Source: Bursaphelenchus xylophilus (lineage: Eukaryota; Nematoda; Chromadorea; Rhabditida; Aphelenchoididae). From it: a DNA stretch of 64,000 bases. Location of the stretch: contig CAJFCV020000001.1 in assembly GCA_904066235.2 (NCBI GenBank), positions 6,324,001 to 6,388,000 on the forward strand, read 5' to 3'. The translations under genes were made by a program, and so were the position numbers. This document shows positions 9,404 through 20,600 of the stretch, piece by piece; position 1 is the stretch's first letter, and each line of letters starts with the position of its first letter. The notes below the pieces were generated by a model, which worked only from the letters and a program-made list of their open reading frames with translations, made no database searches and was not told where the DNA came from.

Positions 9404-12330
9404 CAGGGGTGGTCAGCGGACCCTATTTTTCCGATTTTCGGCCCGCGGCCCGGCCCGTCTAATCACCGGCCCGGCCCGGCCCGTCTAGTCTTTTTCCAGG
9501 CCCGGCCCGGCCCGTGACGGGCCTGGCCCGGCACGTCAAGAAAAAATAAAAGAAAAACGGGCGCCCAATGAAAAAGCCTAGAATTTTTTTTGGCATTCTG
9601 CCCGGTGCAAATCCGTTTTAGTCCAAATGGTTTGCAATATTTAGATTAATAGTAAATTACAAGATATTGATATCAATAGAAAGCTCGAGAGCTGCTTAAG
9701 CTAATAGAACCAAAATATACCCGTAATCGTAGTATTTGACAGTTTTCCATGGCGAAGAATACAACGTCTAAATAAAAGTTTGTATCGACGATACCGACTC
9801 AGAGAGCACTGGAAGGAGGTATAGGCTCCGCGTCAAAAAAATCCTTAAACTGTTCTTCGAGTATCTACATCGGTCCCGTCCCGCTTGATGGGACAGTTTT
9901 TTTGATATTCGGCCTTGAAATTTGCACTATTTTTAGCCTAGCTCGAACCGTGTTCAAAAAATGCGTCACGATGACACCCATTCAGAATGTGTCAGTGGTA
10001 TAAAAGACAGTTGTATACGACTAGTAGTACTCCCTAGAGCTCCCATAAAAAAAATTAAGTTAAACATTGTTGTTATGTGCAATTTGGATGACAGATTTTA
10101 TGAATTTTTTTTCGCTGTGAGAACCTTTGCAATGCCCGAAATTTCTTGACGTGCCCGGCCCGGCCCGCACGCCACGAAAAAAGTGGAAATAGAGAAATTC
10201 GCGGGAAAATGTTTTCGACATTTCATACGCTGAAACCGTTACAAATAAATAATAAAAATCTTTCCAAAATTCTAATAAACAACAATTTACGTGTGAAACC
10301 GGCGAGAAAGCATCGAAAGGATTCTAGGAGGTGCACCCCGAGCTTCTCAGATTGATCGAAGAAGAGAAAAGAAATTATATTGTACTAGGCACAAATGGAT
10401 CAAAATCGATGAATCTGACCGAATTCGAGCTCTTCCGGGGTTTACAAGACTAACAAGGCTTTGATCTTGCTACAACAGACCACTACTAAATTGAAATTCA
10501 TCAAATCTTCTTTAATTCCACCTAAACATCAAACCAATAAGAATAATCAAAATTACATAAATTTTTGACAATCCATCGCATTTGTCGGATGCAATCTGAA
10601 CTCGGAAATCAATCTCCACACCCTTTGGTACATTATGCTGGCTTTCACATTCTACTTCAACATGGACCGGCTGAAATATCAATTATATTATTTTAGGTAT
10701 AACCAGAGAAAATTATTAGCTCAACGGCCTAGAAAAACAAAAAAATCAAAAAGACAACGTCACAAACTTACCTTGAAATGTTCTGAACGTCGTCTGCTTC
10801 CTCTGATCCAGCTTTGCTCACGCCTTCTCTTCGCGTTTCTCCATCAGTTCCTGCAAAATGATGCAATAATCGATTGACAAGTGCCCTTTTGCTATTGTCA
10901 AATTTCCAGATTTCTTCTTCATAACGTCCGCTAGGATGTCTCACACAACACCACATGGCGGTTAATCCCTAAAACTCAGGACAAAAGAGAAATCTTACAT
11001 TTTCTGAAGAGACCTCCATGGATGGTAAATCAATGTTTGGGTCATAGCGCGACGGGCCGGGCTCCATGGACTCATCCATTACATTCAATACGATCTTCCT
11101 CCTGCTCTCCGCTAATTTTATCTTCATTTGCCTCTTCTGGTCCAGCTTTTCTCGCGCTTTCTCCAGTCCGTTCTTGCGTGTCTCCATCTGATCCTGCAAA
11201 ATGATGCAATAATCGATTGACAAGTGCCCTTTTTCTATTGTCAAATTTCCAGATTTCTTTTTTACAACGTCCGCTAGGATGTCTCACACAACACCACATG
11301 GCGATTAATCCCTAAAATTCAGGACAAAAGAGAAATCTTACATTTTCTAAAGACACCTCCATGGATGGTAAATCAATGTTTGGGTCATAGCGCGACGGGC
11401 CGGGCTCCATGGACTCATCCATTACATTCAATACGATCTTCCTCCTGCTCTCCGCTATTTTTATCCTCATTTGCTTCTTCTGGTCCAGCTTTTCTCGCGC
11501 TTTCTCCAGTCCGTTCTTGCGTGTCTCCATCTGATCCTGCAAAATGATGCAATAATCGATTGACAAGTGCCCTTTTTCAACTGCCAAATTTCCTGATTTC
11601 TTCGTTACAACGTCCGCTAGAATGTCTCACACAACACCACATGGCGATTCATCCCTAAAACTCAGGACCAAAGAGAAATCTTACATTTTCTGGACCCACA
11701 TCAATAGGTGGAGAATCAGTTTTTGCGTCACAGCGCGATGGGTCGGGCTCCATGGGCTCATCAGTTATATTCAAAACTTGAAACTGACAACAACGTAATT
11801 TTTGACATACTATTCATCCCTAAATTATTCCAAATCTCAAAGTTACAATACTATCTAGCAAAATATTCATTCGTTCAAAAAAATTAAAAATATTGGGCGC
11901 AGCTCGAAATCTCTATTTCCAATTTTGCCTTACGTTTTTCGTGGCGTGCGGCCCGTGCAGGCCCGTCTATAGAGGGTTCTGCGAACTGCGCCCAGGCTCG
12001 GGATCTAAACAGAGGCAAAAAAGGCGTTGATCTAGCTAGTAAAGGATCAATGTGATAGTTTTGTGGTTCTATAATGGAACTATAGACTTGTAAACGTGTT
12101 AGAACTTGAGAAACAGCAACTATAACAACATCAATTAATTTTCCCGGCGCGAAAACAATGAATGCCAACGGTTTGGCATTGTATTTTAGACGGGCCGGGC
12201 CGGGCCGGAAAAAACCCCAGGCCCGCGGCCCGGCCCGGCCCGGCCCGTGACGGGCCCGGCCCGTTTGTCAATTTCCATTTTTGAGGCCGGCCGGCCCGTT
12301 TGGGCCGGGCCGGGCCGCCGACCACCCCTG
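9404..12330. mobile_element. hAT-like DNA transposon (non-autonomous) with inverted ends and 9-bp flanking direct repeat
   Basis: The left end begins CAGGGGTGGTCAGCGG at 9404 and the right end is its near-perfect reverse complement, finishing at 12330. The 9-bp word gccgtgttc flanks both ends directly (9395-9403 and 12331-12339). CAGGGG ends with an 8-bp duplication are characteristic of hAT elements; here the duplication reads as nine. Just inside both ends lie long runs of GGCCCG words. A second inverted pair (about 10150-10200 against 11925-11965, sharing GCACGCCACGAAAAA) suggests a nested element or second terminal layer. No transposase is visible. The interior carries the tandem exon array described separately. 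Confidence 0.75.
10656..11790 (-). repeat. 343-bp tandem repeat containing a 65-codon exon, about 3.3 copies
   Basis: The unit repeats exactly every 343 nt; for example the word ACACCACATGGCG recurs near 10950, 11293 and 11636. On the minus strand each unit holds an exon-like block of 195 nt preceded by TTTTGCAG and followed by GTAAGA. The blocks are 11342-11536 and 10999-11193 (complete, nearly identical), 11685 to about 11785 (diverged and partial) and 10772-10850 (partial, with an in-frame TGA). The block encodes a charged coiled-coil-like segment (LEKAREKLDQKRQ) followed by a Pro-Ser-Asp tail (MEPGPSRYDPNIDLP). Because 195 is divisible by three, the copies could splice together in frame. 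No gene family recognised. It may be a captured host gene fragment or a transposon-encoded gene. Confidence 0.7.
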
Positions 12331-12339
12331 GCCGTGTTC

Positions 12340-12781
12340 CCCCATCGGAACAGTTGACCCAGGATTTCATGCTCGAGAAATTTTTTTTCCCATATTCGAA
12401 ATAAATTTTGTGAACGAGAACAGCTCGGGTTTGCTCAAAGAAGGATTTTTTACGAACAGGCTTTACTGTTTCATTTTCTATCTAGCTTGTTCATTTTATG
12501 TTTAGATAAGCCACCAAAGTGTTTAACGTTGCGAGACAACCTTGTTGAAACGTAGATAATGTAAATGGTTTTTTTTTTATTGTTTCAGTCAAAACTCTTT
12601 GTGCCTAGTGTCACAGTTAGCTTCGATCTAATACCATTTTCGAACTAGAAACGGCGAATTTTACTAAAATTTTATCTTATACTTGCTCCTCGTCGCTTTT
12701 TTCTGCACAGCTGTGTGAAACGCCCCTCCTTCCATATATAAATATTTAGGCACCGAACGAGACTTACAGTTGTTCTCAGCC
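12340..12781 (+). promoter_or_regulatory. Upstream region of METTL1
   Basis: AT-rich sequence between the transposon and the METTL1 start. A TATA-like tract (TATATAAATATT near 12735) lies about 45 nt before the ATG. A pyrimidine-AG site (TTGTTCTCAG) ends 2 nt before the ATG and could act as a spliced-leader acceptor. The two signals are alternatives for how the 5' end forms; neither is proven. Confidence 0.35.
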
Positions 12782-13821
12782 ATGACTGACAGTGGTGTAT
12801 GCGAGGTCAAAACGAAAAAAATAAAACTAGATGAGAAGGAAGACGGGGAGAAACCAACTGAAAGCCTGTCGGAAGGGAAGTTGATGGAGTTACCCAGGAA
12901 GAAGTTTTATCGACAACGAGCACATGCAAATCCGTTATCCGACCGTGATATGTTTCATCCAGCAACACCGGAGACGTAGGAAGCTTGGGTATTTTTAAAA
13001 TATTACTTTAGGATGAATTGGAGCGAATTCTTTGGTCCTTCTTTCACTGGCGATTCGTCGAAGGTACGAAACGCGGATATTGGATGTGGCTACGGTGGCC
13101 TTTTATTTAAGCTCTCGGAAATATTTCCGGATGAATTCTCAGTGGGATATGAGATTAGGCATAAAGTAATTTTATTACCTAAATTTTAGAATCTCTGTTA
13201 AGGTTAGCAAATACGTCCAAGACAAGATTACGGCCCTGCGTCACAATGAGCCTGGAAAATGGGAGAATATATGTTGTCTTCGTACGAATGCGATGAGGTT
13301 CTTGTCTCATTTCTTCCAGAAAGGCCAATTGTCAAGGATGTTCTTTTTGTACCCGGACCCGCATTTCAAGAAGAGCAAACATAAGTGGAGAATTATCTCG
13401 ATTCCTTTAATTTCTGAATATGCTTACTTGATCAAGGCCGGAGGTAAGTTGCACTTGAAGCGATTTATAAGTTTTTAAAGGTATTTTGTACACGGTCACC
13501 GATGTCCTGCAATACCATGAATGGGTATTAGAGAACTTTGCCGCAACTAAGTTGTTCGAGAAGATTTCAGACGAAGAACTGAAAGATGATCCGATCTTTC
13601 CTTTTATCTTTGATTCGTCTGAAGAAGGAAAAAAAGTGACCAGAAATGAAGGCTCCAAATATCACGCTGTATACAGAAGAACAGCCATCGAACCTCAATT
13701 TGAACCCAATTTCGAGAAGAAGGACCAAGATCATGACGAAGGTGGTGAAGTCGAGTCTGAGAGGGACACTGAAGAAGCCGAGCTAAGCTCAAGTGATGCC
13801 AAGCCAACCGTGGATTTATAA
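12782..13821 (+). CDS. METTL1: tRNA (guanine-N7-)-methyltransferase, catalytic subunit (METTL1/TrmB family)
   Basis: Makes m7G at position 46 of tRNA using S-adenosylmethionine, normally with a WD-repeat partner (WDR4). Spliced exons begin at ATG 12782; the first intron is 12976-13011 (36 nt). Core motifs in order: [23 protein letters not shown], the SAM-binding loop [32 protein letters not shown], the catalytic [20 protein letters not shown], then [12 protein letters not shown] and [12 protein letters not shown] near the end. The protein ends with an acidic, serine-rich tail (stop 13819-13821) not needed for the fold. All the key family residues that I know are present. Confidence 0.96.
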
Positions 13822-13948
13822 AATCAAACATTGTTAACGTAAGGAGCCTTACAAAAATTGTTATTTTTATTGTTATAAATGAACTTTTGTTACTTCGGTA
13901 GTCGAGGTTTGTTTCTTAATAAGCATACATTAGGCACTCAAAGCATTT

Positions 13949-14231
13949 TTATTCGTATTTTTCGTCTGGCGGAACCCCGGCTTGGTTCATGAGTTCGGTG
14001 ATACTTTTTTCAAGATCGTCCACTCTTCTGGAAACATCGTCGATACGAGAAATAATCTTATTTGACATGGTCTCGAACTGATTTTGAGTAGTTTTCAGGA
14101 TGTTGTGAACCTAAGATCAGTATACACCATTGATATAATATACTTACAAATTCGCCGAGATCTTCGTTTCCACTGATTGGAGTCTTTTTAACTCCCTCAG
14201 TCAAAGTTATATCATCTCCTTTCTCAGCCAT
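13949..14231 (-). CDS. HSBP1: Heat shock factor-binding protein 1
   Basis: Small coiled-coil protein that binds the trimerisation domain of heat shock factor and restrains its activity. Two exons with an intron at 14111-14147 (37 nt, joining LGEF to VHNIL). ATG 14229-14231, stop 13949-13951. The family core is unmistakable: FETMSNKIISRIDDVSRRVDDLEKSI followed by LMNQAG. The length (about 80 aa) is normal. It follows the dynein light intermediate chain gene by about 137 nt on the same strand and converges with METTL1. Confidence 0.95.
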
Positions 14232-14368
14232 AACACACTAAAAAATATAGAAAAGTTCTGTCGATTCGAAATAAAATCAAGGATCCAACCGTGGAGTAAA
14301 TCGAACAGAACATTAGTAAAACTTTAATAATTAAAAGCATACATATAATTTAGCAAGGCACATAATCT

Positions 14369-15843
14369 CTACTCTTGGCCATCCTTCTTTGTTGCAGCAA
14401 GCTTTTGGAAATGAGCTGTGGCTTCTGCACTAGAATTAGACCTTGGAGATGCTAAAACATGATGAACTTAGTGCAAAGACTATCTCTCCTACCAGCGCCA
14501 TCCTTTTTGATTAAGCTTCCGAAGAAGTTTGCGAGGGGAGACTGTCCTGTCTGATTGGGTGCATTTGTGAGTGCATTGGGTGCGTTTCCTTCTCGTTTCG
14601 GAGAGGCCGGGTTCTCGGCTAAAGCCTTGGCCAGTCGCTGTAGGAATCCCTGCTCATCCTCGCATTCTACGAATCGATCGCGGCCAGATAATGGCAACTC
14701 CTCTGCATTAGACTCGAACTCCTGGTCTGGGTTCTTGAGCATTTCTTTTTCACTGTCCAATTTCTTCATAGAATCCCACCCTGAGGGGATAAAGATGCTT
14801 GTCTCATCCACAATATGAGCTGGTTTGCTGAATGGCACTCCATATATGCGATGGGCAATATATTTTCTCAACAGTGCAGTATTTGTGTCCGTTTTGGCGG
14901 ATGTATAAAACTGTAAGACACCTTCAAGAATTAAAGTATACTTACAAGAGAAGCGCCAAGGCGAAGACAGAATCGTCGCAATTGAAATTGCAATCGGCCA
15001 ACATCTTCCGCACTGGTAATTGGCGTTTCATCAGTCTTTGTTAAAACAACGATTACTGTAGCTCCACAATTGTCAGTTAGCACACCTTGTTCTAGTTCCA
15101 GTACCTCTGACCTAAATTCGGTGTTGTCTATGTACATGCTTTCGGCTGGTTCCACATATTCTTGCCAATATCGAACCTCTAAAAATATTTAAAAAAAACC
15201 CTTAACCATACGTGCAGCTTTGGCGTCCTTGATTTGATCTTCTGAATAATGTTGCTCGATTCTCTGTTCTGCAATCTTGTACAGAGCCATCAGAGATTTA
15301 ATTATATTGTACGGCTTGGAAGCGGAGGCACATAAAACAACGACCAACTTGGACAATTGTTTGGGAAAGGCAAATTCGAACAATGGCGTTGATTGTTCGG
15401 AACCGTCGCAAAGCCAAAGAGGAAGATTCATGGAATCATGGGCACCAAATGGGGCTGTAGAACTTGTAATCTGATAGGTCTGACGGTTATCCTCATTTGC
15501 ATGGACAGTCAAAAAATTGTATTCGAAAACGGATGGGACAGGAATTCGATCCGAGTTCACCATCCGTGCAATTAGACTGGACTTCCCACATAACGGCTCC
15601 CCTGAAGAAAGAGAACGAATCCAACTATAAGCCACCAGAGCGCCATAGACCCCATAATAACATTATTCAAACATACCCATTACAATAGCCCCGCCTTGAG
15701 TCACTTTACTTGATTCTGAGCTCACATCCTCCAATATTTTCGTCCTAAATCGAGTCTTTCTAAAAAAACAGGTTATTTTACCAGATCTTTTCCTCGTCCT
15801 GTTGCAATTGCTTCTGTAGAGTCGGAAACTCGCGTAAAACCAT
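14369..15843 (-). CDS. DYNC1LI: Cytoplasmic dynein 1 light intermediate chain
   Basis: Subunit that links the dynein heavy chain to cargo adaptors. It has a Ras-like G domain and an unstructured adaptor-binding C-terminus. Start ATG at 15841-15843 (MVLREFPTLQKQ); at least five exons with short introns; stop 14369-14371. Seen in order: IWKTRFRTKILEDVSSE, a P-loop (GEPLCGKSSL), FEYNFLTVHANED, LPLWLCDG, VVVLTKTDE, FIPSGWDSMKKL, then a C-terminal helix (DEQGFLQRLAKAL) of the kind that binds adaptors. A low-complexity tail ends in TKKDGQE. The P-loop departs from the usual GEDGSGKT wording but keeps GKS. The dynein heavy chain gene lies only 1.8 kb away on the opposite strand. Confidence 0.94.
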
Positions 15844-16166
15844 GTTGCGTACTTCACGAATCACCGGTGCATCGAATCAAAAAAGAATATAAAATCGCTG
15901 CATCAGAAAGCCAAGATTTTCTTTTTCAAACGAAAAGCCACGGCCGTGATAGTGACATTTCGTACGATTGCAGCGAAAAAAATCTGTCCAATTTCCACAC
16001 TCCGTCCATTTTCCACGAAGCCGGCTTGCCTGACGAAACGGTGCAAATTCCGGTTACCGCAACCTTTTTGCTTGAAGTTCGATCACAAATGGGGTATTAA
16101 TTATATGCAGCAACACGCAGAGAAATACTTTATTTCCCAACGAACAAGACACCAAACATAATAACC

Positions 16167-17072
16167 TTATTTGCCGGCAGTAGCCTCAGCCGCTCTTCTT
16201 AATGCAGCACGCTTTCCCACCATAGCCGTAAATCCAGACTTGATGGCCGTAACAGAACACTGACTGTTGCAAACATTACATCTGAGGAAGAACAAACGAG
16301 TGTCTTTAGTAAGCTCAGTGTCAGACGAACGGCATGTATGGCAAGTGACGTACTCCTCTAAAAACATCTTCGTTATTCTAGACGAACTCGGAATCAGCTT
16401 ACTGATATATTTCCTGAGTACGGATTCAAAGTGTTTTTGTTGGAAACGACCTTTCACAATGAGACACTGGTTTCCATCGATAGACCCTCTAAACATGAAA
16501 ACAAATCATAAAGGATTGATAAGCTCACGTTGTACCCAACTCAGCCAACAAGAAGTTGAGCACATGCTTGGACTGACGTTTCAATAATCTGCAGATTTCG
16601 GCGAAGTTGGTAAATGCAGTTTTCTTCGAGCCGGCACGTGCAACTTGCGGAGGTTTCATAACAAACTTCTTTTTTTCTCCCGCTACCATGTCAGGATTTC
16701 TCTCGCGCATGATGTCGAATACCAAGTCGAGCAGCTGTTCGTAGGTATAATCTGGCCAGTCTCCCTGCGCATCAATTAAATTGCTCCTACCAATTCCTGG
16801 CGCAACATCTTCAGTCTACAACAACAAAAAAACCCAGTTAATTTAAAAAATGGTTTACTTACCTGCCCTTCTAGTTCATCAGTAAGGAGCTTTATATCCT
16901 TGGCTTTCGACTTTTTCGCGGGGAGAATTAACTCTTCAGTCCCATCAGCTTCATTCAAGACCACCTTTGGCTTCTTGGTCTTCTTCTTCTTTCCAGTCAA
17001 GTCCAGAGCCTAAAGCAACCAATTTTCAATAGCGACGTTTGCATGTACACTTACCAACTCGTCTTCCGCCAT
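16167..17072 (-). CDS. EIF2S2: Translation initiation factor eIF2 subunit beta
   Basis: Part of the eIF2 GTPase that delivers initiator tRNA to the 40S subunit. Start ATG 17070-17072 (MAEDEL); about four exons; stop 16167-16169. A lysine-rich N-terminal tract ([10 protein letters not shown]) of the kind that binds eIF5 and eIF2B-epsilon comes first. It is followed by the helical core ([40 protein letters not shown]), [21 protein letters not shown], and the C-terminal zinc finger [20 protein letters not shown], then the basic end. In length and order it matches eukaryotic eIF2-beta. Only one obvious lysine block is visible rather than the three of vertebrates. Confidence 0.95.
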
Positions 17073-17651
17073 TCTTAACTTATCAGTAGAATTTACCGGA
17101 AATAGACTGAAAAAAGTAACTGAAAAATAGGATAAAAAATTCGGCAAATTAAACACACAGGCTATAAAGCAGTAAAAAACAAGTTTCCAAGAGACAAGAA
17201 CGTATATTATAGATGTACTCCAATTGAAATGATGTAACCAGAGGTGGTCAGCGACTTTCTCTGGCCTTCTATTTTTTCGCCTCTGTTTTCGTTCTGAGAA
17301 ACAGAGATTGCAAAAGAAATGAAATTGTTTCGAGCTCGCGCGCGCGCTGACACAGTGTTTTAAAAATTTTGTCATCTTCGAAGATGACAAAATTTTGCTT
17401 CATGAACTTCTTCTGGGATTTGTTGACGTCACAAATCCAGAACTTGGTTACATCGTTGCCGAATGGTTGGATAGATGCTAAAGTCTCAGATAGGCCAATT
17501 TTCATGTTACTTGCGTGATAGGGATTTTTTTTGGGTTTTAATGTTGTTTTCGCAACTGCAGCTGCAGGGGACTGAAATTGCTTGTAGCCGGGCATGTTTT
17601 TTTGCAATTGTTATTCGACGTTTCGCTTCGTAACTTCTTTATTTTAGAAAA
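17073..17651. other. Intergenic region between eIF2-beta and dynein heavy chain
   Basis: Holds the divergent promoters. Around 17236-17268 there is an end-like sequence (CCAGAGGTGGTCAGCGA) closely resembling the termini of the hAT-like element at 9404, but I find no partner end. A perfect 34-bp palindrome sits at 17363-17396. A minus-strand open frame (17269-17607, about 112 codons) crosses these features and shows no family; I do not call it a gene. The sequence TTTATTTTAG at about 17639-17648 is a good spliced-leader acceptor just before the dynein ATG. Confidence 0.5.
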
Positions 17652-20600
17652 ATGTCTGCGCCAGAAGTGGACGATCCGCAGCCGTTTTCGGAAAACGATG
17701 TAAGTCAATAACGGTTTTTCAATGTTTCATTTAGGAAAATGCTACACCACTCGTTGATTTCGACGGGATGAGTGCTTATGTTACCCAGGCGGTATCCATC
17801 TTGATAGGCGAGTCCAATGCTGACCTTATTACTGAAGCTTTGGACAATGGAAGGACAGTTGTTGAGAAATTCATCAGTGATCCTCAAGTTCCCGTCTTGG
17901 CCATTGACAAATGTGTAAGAAGAAGTGAAGATGGGGCTGACGACACTTCCGTTGTTTATACTGCGTTGATCGAAATGCAGTATAGGAAGGATCGTTTGGG
18001 AACGATTATTTTTTCTAAAAAGGGACAAACTATCACATCAGATGCACCTATTCAAGATCAGGTGTTAGTGATATCGTAAGTTTTATTGCTGTTTTTGTTA
18101 CATTCGTCATGAATTCTTCAAAGTTTTGTTTAAGAATGGATGGTTCTGACCCTTATGGATCAACATGTGTTCACGTTGGAAAAGCACTGGCTCCATACTT
18201 CAAATCGACCATCAAGGATCACAGAAGAACCGAAAGGGAAGGCGACAAGCTTGTTCCTGCGGTCGAGAAAGGCCTCAATGAGGTTGAAGTTGCTTTGATT
18301 CACCTGAAGCAGAACATAGAGATCCCAGATGTCGAGTTGCTTGTTCATCCTAAAGTCCAATCTGTTGTTGATGCGGCGAAAGCCGTTGGAAAGAAACCTA
18401 TGGTCGGAGATTTTGGTGAAGACTTGAATGACGCCAACTTTTTGAACACTTTGCAATCGGGAGTTAATCATTGGATCGTGGATATTCTGAAGGTCACACG
18501 GATGGACAGGAATCCAGAATCGGGAACAGCGCTTCAAGAAGTGGCCTTCTGGTTAAACTTGGAAGGGGCTTTGAGGAAGATCCAGACTGAACGGGAGAGT
18601 GAAGGAGTTTGCCTCACTATTGAAGTCCTGAAACATGCCAAGAGATTCCATGCAACGGCTTCGTTCGACGAGAACACACATCTGAAAGAGAGAATGGCCA
18701 CAGCTTCTGACTACAGTTCATTTATGAGGGATCTTCCTTTGAATGATCTTATGAGTGCCAATGGATTTTCTGAAATTGGAAAGGCCTTGAGCAATATTTT
18801 CAACAATTTGAGGAAGATCCGGAACACTAAATATCCAAACACCCGCGCTTTTGCTTTTCTCCAAGCTTTATCCCGCGATTCTACAGCTCAAATCGTAAAG
18901 GTAAGAACTATTTTTGATATACAAAATTTTTTTTGGGCTTTGCAATCACACCGCTTGATGGTCATACCAATGGATGAATTCGAAAGTATCTACAAAAAGT
19001 TTATGGAGATTATGACCAAATGGGACACAGAGTATGAGAAGATGCATTCGATCATGAGAGATATGAAGAAGAAAGACCCTGAATCCTTGAAGAGCTTGTC
19101 TACATTGAGGGTGGCTTCTTTGCCTCACAAGGTCCTCGAAAAACGTATAGAGAACATCCGAGAATTCAGAAGACAACACGAGCAGCTGAGCAATGTCATC
19201 TCCCGTGTGGTCAGAGGATCGAATGCGGGGGCCCCCACTGAAGAAGTTGATTCTGTTCGAGAAATAAATGTGGCTTATGATTCCGTGAAAGGAGTGGACT
19301 GTTTGAACCTCTCATCCGAAGGAGAAACGAACTGGGAAAATGCTGTAAAGTATTATCAAGAAAGAATTGGACGAGTCGAGTCGCAATTGGCAAGAAAGTT
19401 TAGGGAACAATTGGAATCGTCCAGATCTGCCGAAGAGATGTTCAAGATCTTCTCCAGATTCAATTCCCTCTTCTTTAGGACTCACATAAAATCAGCGATG
19501 AGAGAATATCAAAACAAATTGATTGAAAGAGTCAAAGAAGATATCCAGAAACTTCACAAGGCATTCGACGATCAAGAGAACATCAAAACAGCTACCGAAC
19601 TGTGTATTTACAATGGAATGCCCGATGTGTCGGCGATAATATTATGGAACAAGCAGATTTTAAGGCAATTGGATTGCTGCATGAAGAGAGTTGTAGATGT
19701 TTTAGGGCCTGAATGGGCGTCTTATCGTGAAGGTAGAGGTTTTTTATGAAGACTAAAAGAACATTATTTTAGGTAGCGAACTGAAGAAAGAAGACGAAAT
19801 GTTCAGGCAGAAACTTAACACGGATGTTCTGCTGAATGAGTGGGTAAATACCCTTCAGAATAAAACACTATCCGCTAACACAAGGATGTTTTTGGTGGAG
19901 AAACAACAAAGGGACGGGAAACAGTTATACCATCTGAAGGTCAACTTTTCTCCGGATTTATTAGAAGTCTGCAAGGCTGTTAGAACAATGAAATCATTGG
20001 ACTTGAGGCCTCCTTTCAAACTTCTGAACGCTGCTCATCATATAAATAGCGTTTATCCATTTGCAATATCTTTGATTCAATCAGTCCAAGACTATGAAAG
20101 TACGAATGCCATGGTCGCTTCACAGCCAGGTGCCGAGATGTTGGTGGCTTCTTTCCGCAAAGATTTGCACAAATTATTATTGGATGTATGAAATTTTTTC
20201 TTGGCTTTATCGAAATTTCAGGCTGCCCCTCACGTTTGGGATTCTTTCAAGACAGAAAATCTGGTAAACAAAATCGCTGACGCTGTACTTCATTATCAAG
20301 AGAAGGTCCACGAACTGTTGGGATTACTGACAAAGATCGACAACGATGTGAACGAGTTGGACAGTTGCAAGTACTCGAAGGAGGAAGTCGGCAAGATTCT
20401 CCAGTCTATTCAGGAAAACGTTGACGCTTTGTCCTACGGAAGTTACTCCAATCAAGTTTTCTGGATGGAGCAATTGGATAAGAAGGTAACAAAAGTCTCA
20501 ATGGGTTGTAATTTTTTTAGATCGAAGAGAAGTTGGCTGTTCGGGTCGAAGCTGCGATTCTGCAATGGATTCATTATCTTACCATCAGTCCCGATGAGAT

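Noticed and set aside
17269..17607. Minus-strand 112-codon frame divergent from dynein
   Set aside because: It runs through the orphan transposon end and the palindrome, has no family resemblance and no splice context. Treated as intergenic.
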